64,000 bases of DNA from contig CAVSWT010000023.1 in the NCBI GenBank assembly GCA_963731745.1, positions 124,001 to 188,000 on the forward strand, given 5' to 3'. The translations under genes were made by a program, and so were the position numbers. Positions 36,012 to 44,675 of the stretch are shown here, piece by piece (positions within the stretch are counted from its first letter, which is position 1; each line of letters opens with the position of its first letter). Below the pieces are notes generated by a model. It saw nothing but the letters and a program-made list of their open reading frames with translations, made no database searches and was not told where the DNA came from. Origin of the DNA: CAVSWT01 sp963731745. GTDB lineage: Bacteria > Bacteroidota > Ignavibacteria > Ignavibacteriales > Ignavibacteriaceae.

Positions 36012-38797
36012 TTTACACCGGGTATATTTATAATAAACTTTGTGCCTTTGCCGGCTTTAGAATAGCATTTAATGCTGCCCTTATGAAGGTGCACCGATCT
36101 TTGAACAATAGAAAGCCCCAGCCCGGTTCCTTCTATATCATGAGTATTTTCCGACCTGAAGAACGGCTTGAAAAGATTTTTCTTATCTTTTTCGGGTATG
36201 CCGATGCCTTCATCGCTTATAGAAATTTTTAAATGCTTATTTACAGAAGAAATCTTTAATTCAACCTTACCGCCGTTGGGAGAATATTTAAACGCGTTTG
36301 ATAAAAGATTAATAATTGCGGACCGGATCAGCTTACGGTCAAGCATGAATTCTTTCTGCACTGAATTAAAATTAAAAATGAAATTATGCGTGAGGCTGCA
36401 TTTATGATTTGTTTCTTCAATTATTTCAAGCATCAGCCGGTGCAGGTCAATTTCTTCACGGTTCAATATTATTCTACCGCTGTCTGCATGGCTGATCATT
36501 AGTATATCATCAAGAAGCTTGGTAAGATTAAAAATTGAGTTTTTTACTTTCACGAACAGCTCTTCAATTCTATCGTCGCTCCATTTTTTCCTGTACTTCT
36601 GAACAAGCTGCATGGATGATAGCACTGAAGTAAGAGGCGTTCTGAATTCGTGGGATGTTGTAGAGATAAACCGTGACTTTAAATCGTTAAGCTCCCTTTC
36701 TTTTTCCAATGATTTTTTTAGAAGCAGCTCGACTTGTTTTTCTTTTTCAATTTCTTCCATAAGCTTGCGGTTAGCTTTATCTAACTGGATAGTCCTGGTT
36801 TTAACCAGTTCTTCAAGATTGTTTTTATGCTTTTCAATTTCCACCTGGGCTGCTTTAAGTATTTTGTTTGCCGCTTCCAATTCTTTAGTCCGCTGCACCA
36901 CAATATCTTCCAGGTGATTCCGGTAATATTTTAATTCATTTTCAGTTACCAGGTGCTCCTCACGGAGACGTATTATGGTTATACCGTATGCAACATCATC
37001 CGCCAGCTCCTTAAGCAAATTAACTTCGTCTTCATAAAACGCGTCATCAACTTTTGAATAGATGGTTATTGCTCCAAAGGTGTTACCGTTATTGCGTAAA
37101 GGCAGAGCAATAGAAGCAGCATAACCATGTTTAACAGCTTCAGCCCGCCAAGGTTCAAAACGGGGGTCCGTTGAAATATTACTGCAGATGTATAATTCAC
37201 CTGTGCGGATAGCTGTACCGGTAGGGCCGCGGCCTCTTTCAGTATCATCCCATGAGGCTTTTATATTCAGTAAATAATCTTCATCAAACCCTGCGAAAGC
37301 GGCAGGCTCAATAGATTTTTGTTCATCATTCACTGCGTAGCCGATCCAGATAAGCGGATGCCCGCAGTCATTAACCAGGATACTGCATATTTCATTCAAA
37401 TAACTTTTTTCATCCAAAGCATTCACTACCGCATCACCGCAATGAAGTAAAGCATTAAGAATTCGATTCAGCCTGTTCAGCATTTCCTCACGCATTTTAA
37501 GCTCGGTAATATCCACCTTAACCGCGGTAAAGTGAGTTATAAATCCATTCTCATCTTTTACAGGCGAGATGCTGACCGATTCCCAATACAAATCACCCGA
37601 CTTCTTTTTATTCAAAAGATCGCCGTGCCATTGTTTACCGGCGGTAATGGTTTTCCAAAGGTTCTTGTAAACTTCAGGTTTTGTTCTGCCTGATTTCATA
37701 AAGCGCGGATTATGCCCGATAACTTCCTTCTGCGTATACCCGGTCAGCTCTTCAAACCTGGGATTAGCATATTCTATATTGCCTTTAACATCCGTTATGA
37801 TAATGCTGTTGGGGCTCTGCTCCACGGCACCCGAAAGCTTGCGAAGCTGAAATTCGGCTTTTTTCCTTTGTGTAATATCATGAATTATCATAAAGATTAA
37901 TTCTTTACCCCCGCTGTTAATAACAGAGGAAAATGTTTCTACCCACCTGGTTTGTCCATCCGCAAGCCAGTGAGCAAAAACCGAGGCGTTATACTTTTCG
38001 GAAGAGAGTAAGTGAAGAGTGTTTACAACGGTATTTTCCTTTTGAATAGTTAAATCCTGAATGGTGAGAGCGCAAAATTCTTTTTTTGTCCAGCCGTAAA
38101 ATTCTATTGCGGTTTGATTGGCGTCTTCTATAATACCGGTTTCAGGATCAACAATTAACATAACTGCTTTAAGCTCTTCAAACAGATCGCGGAACCTCCG
38201 TTCACTTTGCTGAAGAGAATTGAGCAGCGTATTGCGTTCATTCAGCAAGGCGGAAAGCTTAATGTTATTGTAGCTTAATTGAGATATTGAGCGGGCGATC
38301 TTCAGAAAGAAAATTCGTGCTTTGTCCAGGGAAGCAATATCCAGACGGGGAACTTCATCAAGCGCTTTTAAGTATTCAGCTTCATTATAACCGTACAGCG
38401 CGGCTTGATTTTTAAAGTAATCAAAATCAACCGTCTCATCATTAAAAAAGAATTGTCCCATAAACAAATTACCAAGGTGTGTCCCTTCAATAATAATGGG
38501 AGTGGCAAGGTCATACATTCCGTTCTTGCATTTATACAGCTTGTATTCACCTTCTTTTATACCAGTTGCAAGTACGGTATTGCTTTCAATACAATTTTTA
38601 CAGGAGGCGGCAGCGGCACGGTGAAAGTTTGAACATATAATCTGCCAGCCTGCACCGACGAGGATATTACCATCTAAATCAATAATAGAGGTAGGGATAT
38701 TCGTTAGATTATAGAAACTTTCAATAAGCGGCTGAATTTCATTGATATCAATGATATCTGATAATCCCGGATTTTCCGAAGTAAGCAAACCGCTCAT
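36008..38797 (-). CDS. PocR-PAS-PAS-GAF sensor histidine kinase
   Basis: A soluble 929-residue sensor kinase. Residues ~10-185 form a PocR ligand-binding domain (IDLDGNILVGAGWQIICSNFHR, with SCKNC cysteines and LYKCKNGMYDLATPI). Two PAS domains follow (~200-320 and ~325-445, with ITDVKGNIEYANPRFEELTGYT), then a GAF domain (~455-610), a long coiled coil (~615-700), the HisKA box STTSHEFRTPLTS and an ATPase domain ending GTGLGLSIVQRSVHLHKGSI. No membrane helix is visible, so it senses a cytoplasmic signal; PocR domains are proposed to bind small hydrocarbon-derived ligands. It is the first gene of the operon; the downstream receiver overlaps by 4 bp. Confidence 0.9.
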   Translation of the reverse strand: MSGLLTSENPGLSDIIDINEIQPLIESFYNLTNIPTSIIDLDGNILVGAGWQIICSNFHRAAAASCKNCIESNTVLATGIKEGEYKLYKCKNGMYDLATPIIIEGTHLGNLFMGQFFFNDETVDFDYFKNQAALYGYNEAEYLKALDEVPRLDIASLDKARIFFLKIARSISQLSYNNIKLSALLNERNTLLNSLQQSERRFRDLFEELKAVMLIVDPETGIIEDANQTAIEFYGWTKKEFCALTIQDLTIQKENTVVNTLHLLSSEKYNASVFAHWLADGQTRWVETFSSVINSGGKELIFMIIHDITQRKKAEFQLRKLSGAVEQSPNSIIITDVKGNIEYANPRFEELTGYTQKEVIGHNPRFMKSGRTKPEVYKNLWKTITAGKQWHGDLLNKKKSGDLYWESVSISPVKDENGFITHFTAVKVDITELKMREEMLNRLNRILNALLHCGDAVVNALDEKSYLNEICSILVNDCGHPLIWIGYAVNDEQKSIEPAAFAGFDEDYLLNIKASWDDTERGRGPTGTAIRTGELYICSNISTDPRFEPWRAEAVKHGYAASIALPLRNNGNTFGAITIYSKVDDAFYEDEVNLLKELADDVAYGITIIRLREEHLVTENELKYYRNHLEDIVVQRTKELEAANKILKAAQVEIEKHKNNLEELVKTRTIQLDKANRKLMEEIEKEKQVELLLKKSLEKERELNDLKSRFISTTSHEFRTPLTSVLSSMQLVQKYRKKWSDDRIEELFVKVKNSIFNLTKLLDDILMISHADSGRIILNREEIDLHRLMLEIIEETNHKCSLTHNFIFNFNSVQKEFMLDRKLIRSAIINLLSNAFKYSPNGGKVELKISSVNKHLKISISDEGIGIPEKDKKNLFKPFFRSENTHDIEGTGLGLSIVQRSVHLHKGSIKCYSKAGKGTKFIINIPGVK

Positions 38798-39054
38798 TCA
38801 ATTCCTTGATGTTAATGGATATTACATTTTCAATTTTACGAGGGCCAGGATAAACTAACCGGAGTAGTGGATTTTATTCAGATATTCCCTTTGCGCCACC
38901 CAAATCACCCTAAAGTTTTATAAACCAATAACATGCCAGAAAAGTGCTTTGCAGCACAAATGGATAATAGTAACAATTTTCAGCAAAATAAATAAATATG
39001 GTGATGCGATTTTTCATGAATGGGAAAAAGAATTGACTCATTTATAGAAATTTA

Positions 39055-40545
39055 ATTAAATATCAGACGCGGCCATCAAATGTCATTCTGATGACGATCA
39101 GAATCTCAGGGATTCCGGATCGTGGTCCGGAATGACAGTGGATCAGTTCTCACTTCCCCACGTCATTCTGGCGAAAGCCAGAATCTAGATTCCGGATAGG
39201 TACTGATTTTCATCAGCACAGGTTCCGGAATGACAGTGGGAGGTGAAACTGGAATGACAAGAGAGAACGAAAACATGAGAATGGATTGTCACATTTCGAC
39301 CGGCTCAATGTTTAATGAGCGGGGATCAATGAGCAATGTCATTCTGATGGAAATCAGAATTTAGAATAAAAAACACAAAGGAATATGCATTCAGTCCCCT
39401 CCCCGGAGGGGTGCAGGGGTGGGTATGACCTATCCCAAAAAAGGTTGACACATTATTATAGCGTTTACATTTTTTTAGGATGACATTCTCAGACGCATCA
39501 CCGATGCGTCTCTACAAAATATAAATTATAAATATCGTGTTGTTCATTGAACAGAATTAGATTCGAACGGGTGAATGGGTGTGCGAAATCATGTGTACAT
39601 TACGGAAGTAAAATGTGTCATGTCATCTTGACAAGACCTCCCTAACGAAAGTAAGGGTCAGAATTTCAGAGATTCCGGATCAAGTCCGGAATGACAATGG
39701 GAGGTGTGACTGAAATACGACATTGACAATCCAACGTCACATTTCGACGGGCTCAATGTGACATGATTGTGTCATGCTGAGCCCTGTCGAAGCATGAATG
39801 AAATGAATGACAAAGCTACGAAATCACTTCCCCACGTCATTCTGGCGAAAGCCAGAATCTAGATTCCGGATTAAGTCCGGAATGACAGTGGGAGGTGAAA
39901 CTGGAATGACAAGAGAGAACGAAAACATGAGAATGGATTGTCACACCTGCCTCTACCTATCGGTTGAAAGGTGCCGGTAGGCAAGTCAGAATCTCAGATT
40001 CCGGATCGGGGTCCGGAATGACAGTGGGAGGTGTGACGAAAATACGACATTGACAATCCAACGTCACATTTCGACGGGCTCAATGTGACATGATTGTGTC
40101 ATGCTGAGCCCTGTCGAAGCATGAATGAAATGAATGACAAGGCTACGAAATCACTTCCCCACGTCATTCTGGCGAAAGCCAGAATCTCAGAGATGCTGAA
40201 TCAATACTGATTTTCATCAGCACAGGGTTCAGCATGACAATATTGTAGTGATTTCCTTACAATGTCATCTGGCGAAAGCCTGCCCTAACGAAAGTAAGGG
40301 TCAGAATTTTGGGGATTCCGGATCGTGGTCCGGAATGACAATGGGAGGTGTGAATGAAATACGACATTGACAATCCAACGTCACATTTCGACAGGCTCAA
40401 TGTGACATGATTGTGTCATGCTGAGCCCTGTCGAAGCATGAATGAAATGAATGACAATAAATCTTCACATTTCGACAGGCTCAATGTGACATGAGAGAAG
40501 TGAAACTGGAATGACAATGAGAAATAAAACCGGGATGACAATGGG
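39055..40545. repeat. Palindrome array 4 with ~320-bp higher-order units
   Basis: About 1.5 kb without genes. The phrase CATTGACAATCCAACGTCAC followed by ATTTCGACGGGCTCAATGTGACA and GTCATGCTGAGCCCTGTCGAAGCATG occurs at 39721, 40048 and 40365, so units of ~320 bp are in tandem. Another phrase, GAGAACGAAAACATGAGAAT, occurs at about 39264 and 39915. Nested palindromes (CCCTAACGAAAGTAAGGGTC) interrupt the GGCGAAAGCC hairpin near 39640 and 40270. Confidence 0.88.
39388..39466. repeat. Inverted repeat, right arm
   Basis: CATTCAGTCCCCTCCCCGGAGGGG, GACCTATCCCAAAAAAGGTTGACA and TTATTATAGCG form the reverse complement of the left arm at 32870-32950. A further hairpin, AGACGCATCACCGATGCGTCT (39490-39510), follows; a related GTAGACGCATC lies near 32814. 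Confidence 0.75.
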
Positions 40546-40563
40546 GGATAAATCGTTCCACAA

Positions 40564-40598
40564 TTAAAAAATAGCTGCTGTGCTTTATGCACAGCAGC
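40564..40598 (-). terminator. Rho-independent terminator
   Basis: On the minus strand GCTGCTGTGC (40598-40589), loop ATAAA, GCACAGCAGC (40583-40574), then TATTTTTTAATT. A perfect 10-bp stem with a T-tract, immediately after the stop of the gene ending at 40608. Confidence 0.88.
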
Positions 40599-40607
40599 CT
40601 TATTAAT

Positions 40608-41291
40608 TTACGCTGAAATGGTAATTGAAAAATGCACCGGATTATTTTGCGCATCTACAGTATTCAAAATACCGAATAACTGTTTCGTTTGGTACCTTGC
40701 TACCAGGTCGTTTTCAGACGGAGTTAAAGGAATATTTATCTGAATATTATTGGCCAGATCAACAGGAAATTCGGTAGAGATTAATGACAAAAATTGAACT
40801 GCATTATCCATCGGGTCAATTGGGGATGACAAGTAAACTACGGAAGAAAAATATATCACAGGTTCCTTAGATGTGTCAATGCCAGTTGAATTCCCCAGCG
40901 GCATTAATTCTGCAGTAAGAGCGCCGGCTGCCAAATTAAAAGAGACAGCGCTAATTATAAATCCCGGTGCAGGAGCAAGAACCGTCCGGCTGGTAAATGC
41001 ACCATTCAATATATTATTATAATTTTTACTTACCATATAATTGAAGGGAATTAATCCTGACGGAGTGTAACCACGCCAAATTTCTTTTAAATATGAATTG
41101 GAATTTATGGAGCTTCCTAATTGAATTGCTAAAAGAAATTTTTCTCTTTTCGCAACTGCCGCCGGGCTTTCGGATGCATGATATGAGCTTGGACGCATAG
41201 CTACATAATTTTTACCGCTTCTTTGACGAAATACTATATCGCCTAAGGTGCCGGATAATTTACCGAGAACTTGTTTATTTATTTCAGCCAT
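40608..41291 (-). CDS. DUF6266-like protein of unknown function
   Basis: A 227-residue protein beginning MAEINKQVLGKLSGTLGDIVFRQ, with KNYVAMRPSSYHASESPAAVAKREKFLLAIQLG. This N-terminal pattern (LG..SG..GD.V.R...GK.Y....P) resembles the Bacteroidetes DUF6266 family, whose function is unknown. The C-terminal half is beta-rich with no recognisable catalytic motif, and no signal peptide is seen. It has its own strong terminator. The Shine-Dalgarno AAAAAAAGGAAAAAAC precedes ATG 41291. It is surrounded by palindrome arrays and lies near a divergently oriented sigma-like gene, but a shared function is only a guess. Confidence 0.75.
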   Translation of the reverse strand: MAEINKQVLGKLSGTLGDIVFRQRSGKNYVAMRPSSYHASESPAAVAKREKFLLAIQLGSSINSNSYLKEIWRGYTPSGLIPFNYMVSKNYNNILNGAFTSRTVLAPAPGFIISAVSFNLAAGALTAELMPLGNSTGIDTSKEPVIYFSSVVYLSSPIDPMDNAVQFLSLISTEFPVDLANNIQINIPLTPSENDLVARYQTKQLFGILNTVDAQNNPVHFSITISA

Positions 41292-41339
41292 TTTGTTTTT
41301 TCCTTTTTTTTTAATGAAATTAATTAATTATTACATTCT

Positions 41340-41625
41340 GATACCAATTAGAATTTGAGATCCCGGATCGGGTCCGGGATGACAATGGGAAGTAAAACAC
41401 TCACACTGTCATTCTGGCGAAGGCCAGAATCTAGATTCCTGATCGATACTGATTTTCATCAGCACAGGTTCCGGAATGACAGTAGTCAGCCGCCACCTAG
41501 CAATGTCATTCTGACGAAAGTCAGAATCTCTGAGATGCTGAATCTATACTGATTTTCATCAGCACAAGGTTCAGCATGACAATATTGTAGCGATCTCCTC
41601 ACAATGTCATTCTGATGACAATGAT
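41340..41625. repeat. Palindrome array 5
   Basis: Copies of GATCCCGGATCGGGTCCGGGATGACA, TCATTCTGGCGAAGGCCAGAATC and TGCTGAATCTATACTGATTTTCATCAGCAC. No gene is supported except possibly the 3' part of the weak frame at 41486-41806. Confidence 0.85.
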
Positions 41626-41806
41626 AAGGAGGGCCATGCCATGAAGGGGGTGCGCGGGAATTCATATTATTTTGACAGAAACATTTTGCAACTAAACCTC
41701 TCCTCCGTGTCAATTTTAAACCTATCAAAACAGGCATAGGCGAGAAAGGACTTAGAAAGGCTTTAGTAAGGATTTGATGGTACGTTATTTTATATTTTAA
41801 ATTCAT
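41486..41806 (-). CDS. Doubtful small protein with repeat-derived tail
   Basis: A 106-residue frame on the minus strand. Its first ~55 residues (MNLKYKITYHQILTKAFLSP...) are not repeat-derived, and ATG 41806 has a good Shine-Dalgarno, GAGGAAGAAG. From about residue 60 on it translates the palindrome array. It is divergent from the sigma-like gene and shares the palindromic intergenic region with it. It may be a real short gene that lost its stop to the repeat insertion, or a chance frame. Confidence 0.22.
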   Translation of the reverse strand: MNLKYKITYHQILTKAFLSPFSPMPVLIGLKLTRRRGLVAKCFCQNNMNSRAPPSWHGPPYHCHQNDIVRRSLQYCHAEPCADENQYRFSISEILTFVRMTLLGGG

Positions 41807-41822
41807 TGTTCTTCTTCCTCGA

Positions 41823-41907
41823 TAATTAATACTGACAAAGCGAACAACAATTACAAAAAAAATATTTTTTTTTTTGTAACAAAACTGTTTTTCATCAGTA
41901 TTAATTA
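41823..41907. promoter_or_regulatory. 85-bp nested palindrome upstream of the sigma-like gene
   Basis: Outer arms TAATTAATACTGA (41823-41835) and TCAGTATTAATTA (41895-41907) are perfect inverted repeats. The centre TTACAAAAAAAATA (41851-41864) continues into a T-run ending TTTTTGTAA (41879), another near-perfect palindrome. It lies 37 bp before the GTG of the sigma-like gene and could form a cruciform or serve as a binding site. Confidence 0.6.
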
Positions 41908-41943
41908 ATAATGGCTGTTCAAAACAAATAAAACGGGGAAGAC

Positions 41944-42576
41944 GTGGAAGAAATCAAAAAAAACATAGAGGAATTTATAACCGCAATTAAAGGAGACGCC
42001 CACAAAAAATGGCTGGTGCATGCCGATCACCTTTTAAAAATATATTTCCGGCGAAGTGAAATTCCATATACAGCAGAAGATGTAGTTGGAGAAGTGATTA
42101 CAAAAACCGTGGACGAAGGCGGAAGAAACTGGGATTTCAATAAAGTGCCGTTAAATGTTTATATGCGCAATTCTATTCGAAGCGAAGTGTCCAATATTTA
42201 TGACAGGGCTTTAAAGTATGAAAATGTTGATTTTAATAACCAGGAATACACCTTAAGAACAACGGAAATTTACAATCAATACTCAATGTCATTGAATGAA
42301 ATAGAAAATGCAAATGACTTTAGTGAATTGTACGACAGCTGCGTAGAAATATTAGCCGACGATACCGAATGCTGTTTGGTATTTATGGAGCTGCGAGAGG
42401 GCAAAAATCGAAAAGAGATTGCTGAAAGCTTAGGTTTGACTGAAAATCAAATCCTGGCAATTAAACAGCAGATTAGAAGAAAGTTAAGAAAAAAATTTAA
42501 ATTAAAACCGGAGGGAAAGAGTGGAGGACTCAAGAGGGCTGATAGATTTTATTACTTGTCTAGACGAGGAGGATGA
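41944..42576 (+). CDS. Sigma-70-family-like factor
   Basis: A 210-residue protein with sigma-factor architecture. The N-terminal half resembles region 2 (residues ~20-90: LLKIYFRRSEIPYTAEDVVGEV, VYMRNSIRSEVSNIYDRAL). The C-terminal half carries a region-4 helix-turn-helix (~140-185: LVFMELREGKNRKEIAESLGLTENQILAIKQQIRRKLRKKF). The spacing and the ELREGKNRKEIAESLG box match ECF-like sigma factors, though region 2 is divergent and no named ECF group is recognised. It starts at GTG with GGGGA four bases upstream. A small acidic protein is encoded downstream with a 56-bp overlap, in the position of an anti-sigma or accessory factor. No membrane anti-sigma is visible. Confidence 0.75.
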   Translation: MEEIKKNIEEFITAIKGDAHKKWLVHADHLLKIYFRRSEIPYTAEDVVGEVITKTVDEGGRNWDFNKVPLNVYMRNSIRSEVSNIYDRALKYENVDFNNQEYTLRTTEIYNQYSMSLNEIENANDFSELYDSCVEILADDTECCLVFMELREGKNRKEIAESLGLTENQILAIKQQIRRKLRKKFKLKPEGKSGGLKRADRFYYLSRRGG

Positions 42577-42706
42577 GGACTATATAGATGAATATTTAAA
42601 AGTTAATAAGATCGATTATGAAAATTTTAAGGATAGAATGCTGGACTATTTGGAGAAAAAAAAGAAGATGCTGAAAAGGCGAAAAGATAAAAAGGTGAAG
42701 AGGTGA
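42521..42706 (+). CDS. Small acidic protein overlapping the sigma-like gene
   Basis: A 61-residue protein: acidic N-terminal half (LIDFITCLDEEDEDYIDEYL) and Lys-rich tail (KKKKMLKRRKDKKVKR). GTG 42521 has an excellent Shine-Dalgarno GGAGGG five bases upstream, and the frame overlaps the sigma-like gene by 56 bp. The tail is encoded by AAAAGGCGAAAAGATAAAAAGG low-complexity sequence that continues beyond the stop, so the original C-terminus may have been replaced. Function unknown; a partner of the sigma-like factor is possible. Confidence 0.6.
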   Translation: MEDSRGLIDFITCLDEEDEDYIDEYLKVNKIDYENFKDRMLDYLEKKKKMLKRRKDKKVKR

Positions 42707-43235
42707 AAAGATAAAAAGGTAAAAAGGTGAAGAGGTGCGGAATGATAATGATCAGTCGCAACTACCCATGGTCATTCTGATAAAAATCAGAATCTAGATT
42801 CCGGATCGAGTCCGGAATGACATCCTTTTTTTTAAATGTCATGGGGAGCTAGTCGAACCTTGAACGATAACATTTACAATAAAACGTCACATTTCGACCG
42901 GCTCAATGTGACATGACAGTGTCATGCTGAGCGCTGTCGAAGCATGAATGAAATCATTCACAATAGATCCTCACACTTCGGCAAGCAGTGTGACATATAC
43001 AATTAAACAACGCAAATGTCATTCTGATGGGAATCAGAATCTAGATTCCGGATAGGTACTGATTTTCATCAGCACAGGTTCCGGAATGACAATAAGAGGT
43101 AAAACACTCCCCACGTCATTCTGGCGAAAGCCAGAATCTCTTTTCCTCTCTCCCCCAGCCCAGGAATGCCAATGTCATGCTGAGCCCTGTCGAAGCGTGC
43201 ACGACATGATTTACAATTGAACGTCACATAAGTAA
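42690..43235. repeat. Palindrome array 6
   Basis: Starts with GATAAAAAGGTGAAGAGGTG low-complexity sequence, then GATTCCGGATCGAGTCCGGAATGACA, ACATTTCGACCGGCTCAATGTGACA and GTCATGCTGAGCGCTGTCGAAGCATG copies. No gene is supported here. The stretch 43236-43413 after it is the leader of the next operon. Confidence 0.85.
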
Positions 43236-43366
43236 TAAAAAAATAATTACAAATATGTTAAAAACGCACTTACAAGAATGGAAAAATATGCTTAAATTTA
43301 ATTTTCTCAATCAAATTTATGCGTAAAAATGAATGAATCCCACTTTGTCCATTTGTGAGTGATTTG

Positions 43367-43390
43367 GCGAAGCTGTGAGAAAAATATTTA
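43367..43390 (+). promoter_or_regulatory. Leader element shared with the wbpA operon
   Basis: GCGAAGCTGTGAGAAAAATATTTA resembles GCGAAGCTGTAAGCAG...CAAAATATTTA at 10461-10492. Both lie 25-60 bp before the first gene of a polysaccharide operon. Only the right half of the left-hand stem is present here. Confidence 0.35.
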
Positions 43391-43413
43391 CTTAAACAAT
43401 TAAAAATGAAGCA

Positions 43414-44010
43414 ATGAATATGAAACAAATAGATTGGAATGAAGAAATTGACTGTGGGCCAGTCGAATTATTTTTTAGGAGAAATTTTACAGCAATATTT
43501 TATACACATTTCTATCAGAAGATACACTCAGATCAGCCCTGGCTAACACCGGGAGCAATGAAGATTATTAAAAAATATTTGACTACTTCTTCAAAAGTTT
43601 TTGAATTTGGAAGCGGCTTAAGTACGCTCTGGTTTTCAAAAAGATGTCATAGCATAATTTCGGTAGAACATAATAAAGACTGGTTTAAAAGGATAGATGA
43701 TAAAATAAAAAGAACTAGAACAAACGCACAAATTATTTATGTGAATGTAATTGACGAAGATTACTCGGAATATGAAAAGAAAATTTGTGATTACGAAAAT
43801 AGTTCTTTCGATATTATACTTATAGATGGCAGATCGCGCGTTAACTGCCTTAAAAATAGTATAAGTAAGTTAAAGAAGGATGGAATAATAATTCTAGACG
43901 ATTCTCAAAGACCACGATACAAAGATGCATATAATTTATTAAGTAGTTTTGAGCATAAAGACTTTAATTTTGGATTTAAAAGAACTACTATTTGGACAAA
44001 AAATACGTGA
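43414..44010 (+). CDS. Class I SAM-dependent methyltransferase
   Basis: A 198-residue Rossmann-fold methyltransferase. Motif I is VFEFGSGLSTLWF (~residues 59-71), the acidic residue after beta2 is in ISVEHNKDW, and FDIILIDGRSRVNCL matches motif IV. KLKKDGIIILDDSQRPRY is the post-motif strand. The N-terminus (PWLTPGAMKIIKKYL) matches sugar-locus methyltransferases of unknown substrate. A second Met at 43420 is an alternative start. It opens the second polysaccharide gene block, so a polysaccharide or sugar intermediate is the likely substrate, by inference. Confidence 0.75.
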   Translation: MNMKQIDWNEEIDCGPVELFFRRNFTAIFYTHFYQKIHSDQPWLTPGAMKIIKKYLTTSSKVFEFGSGLSTLWFSKRCHSIISVEHNKDWFKRIDDKIKRTRTNAQIIYVNVIDEDYSEYEKKICDYENSSFDIILIDGRSRVNCLKNSISKLKKDGIIILDDSQRPRYKDAYNLLSSFEHKDFNFGFKRTTIWTKNT

Positions 44011-44106
44011 TAAAATTTATTTAGATATTATAAACAGACATATTTTATAAAATATGAATGCCTTTTTCAAATTATTTAAACAACCATTGGAAAGTAGATT
44101 TTATTC

Positions 44107-44529
44107 GTGAGATTGATAAAAATTTTAATATGGATGAGGCATATTTACTTGCTGCGACACTTTTCGTATTATTTTATGAAATTCATGGGTATAGAAATTC
44201 CTTTGACAGTAGTTATTGGAAAAAATTTATGTTTACCGCATTGGGCTTACGGATTGGTTGTTCATCAATGTGTTGAAATTAAAGATAATGTGAAGTTGTA
44301 TCAGGGTGTTACTATAGGCAGACAAGATACTTATAAAGAAAGTACTAAATTAAATAAAATTGTAGTTGGTAATAATGTAATAATTTCTGCTGGGGCTAAA
44401 GTACTTTTTAAAAATTCAGGAGAGATTGCTGATGGTGTCATAATTGGAGCTAATGCCGTGGTAATTGTAAAATCTAATATACTTGAGAAAGGCATTTATG
44501 TAGGTATACCGGCCAAAAAAATTGGCTAG
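44107..44529 (+). CDS. Serine acetyltransferase-like hexapeptide transferase
   Basis: A 140-residue left-handed beta-helix acyltransferase of the serine acetyltransferase type. GKNLCLPHWAYGLVVHQCVEIKDNVKLYQGVTIG is the core with the catalytic His, followed by VVGNNVIISAGAKVL and a final VGIPAKKIG. The GTG start at 44107 is weak. Upstream, ATG 44054 opens MNAFFKLFKQPLESRFYS and would join this frame if one base were missing near 44106, giving ~158 aa. In polysaccharide loci such proteins usually acetylate sugars rather than serine. Confidence 0.7.
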   Translation: MRLIKILIWMRHIYLLRHFSYYFMKFMGIEIPLTVVIGKNLCLPHWAYGLVVHQCVEIKDNVKLYQGVTIGRQDTYKESTKLNKIVVGNNVIISAGAKVLFKNSGEIADGVIIGANAVVIVKSNILEKGIYVGIPAKKIG

Positions 44530-44675
44530 AACAATTATGAAATATTTATTAAAAATATCTTAATTTATATAAGTTGGTACTTCAGATGAAAAATTAGCAC
44601 GTTTGTTAGTCCTATAGATAAAAATGAATTTAAGAAAATATGTTCTTTTAAACTGAAAGCTAAGATAATATAAGA

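Noticed and set aside
34204..36917. Plus-strand frames opposite the histidine kinases
   Set aside because: Antisense shadows of strongly conserved kinase domains without ribosome binding sites.
30945..43235. Possible CRISPR arrays
   Set aside because: The repeated units are adjacent palindromes and composites without unique spacers of constant length, and no cas gene is in the window.
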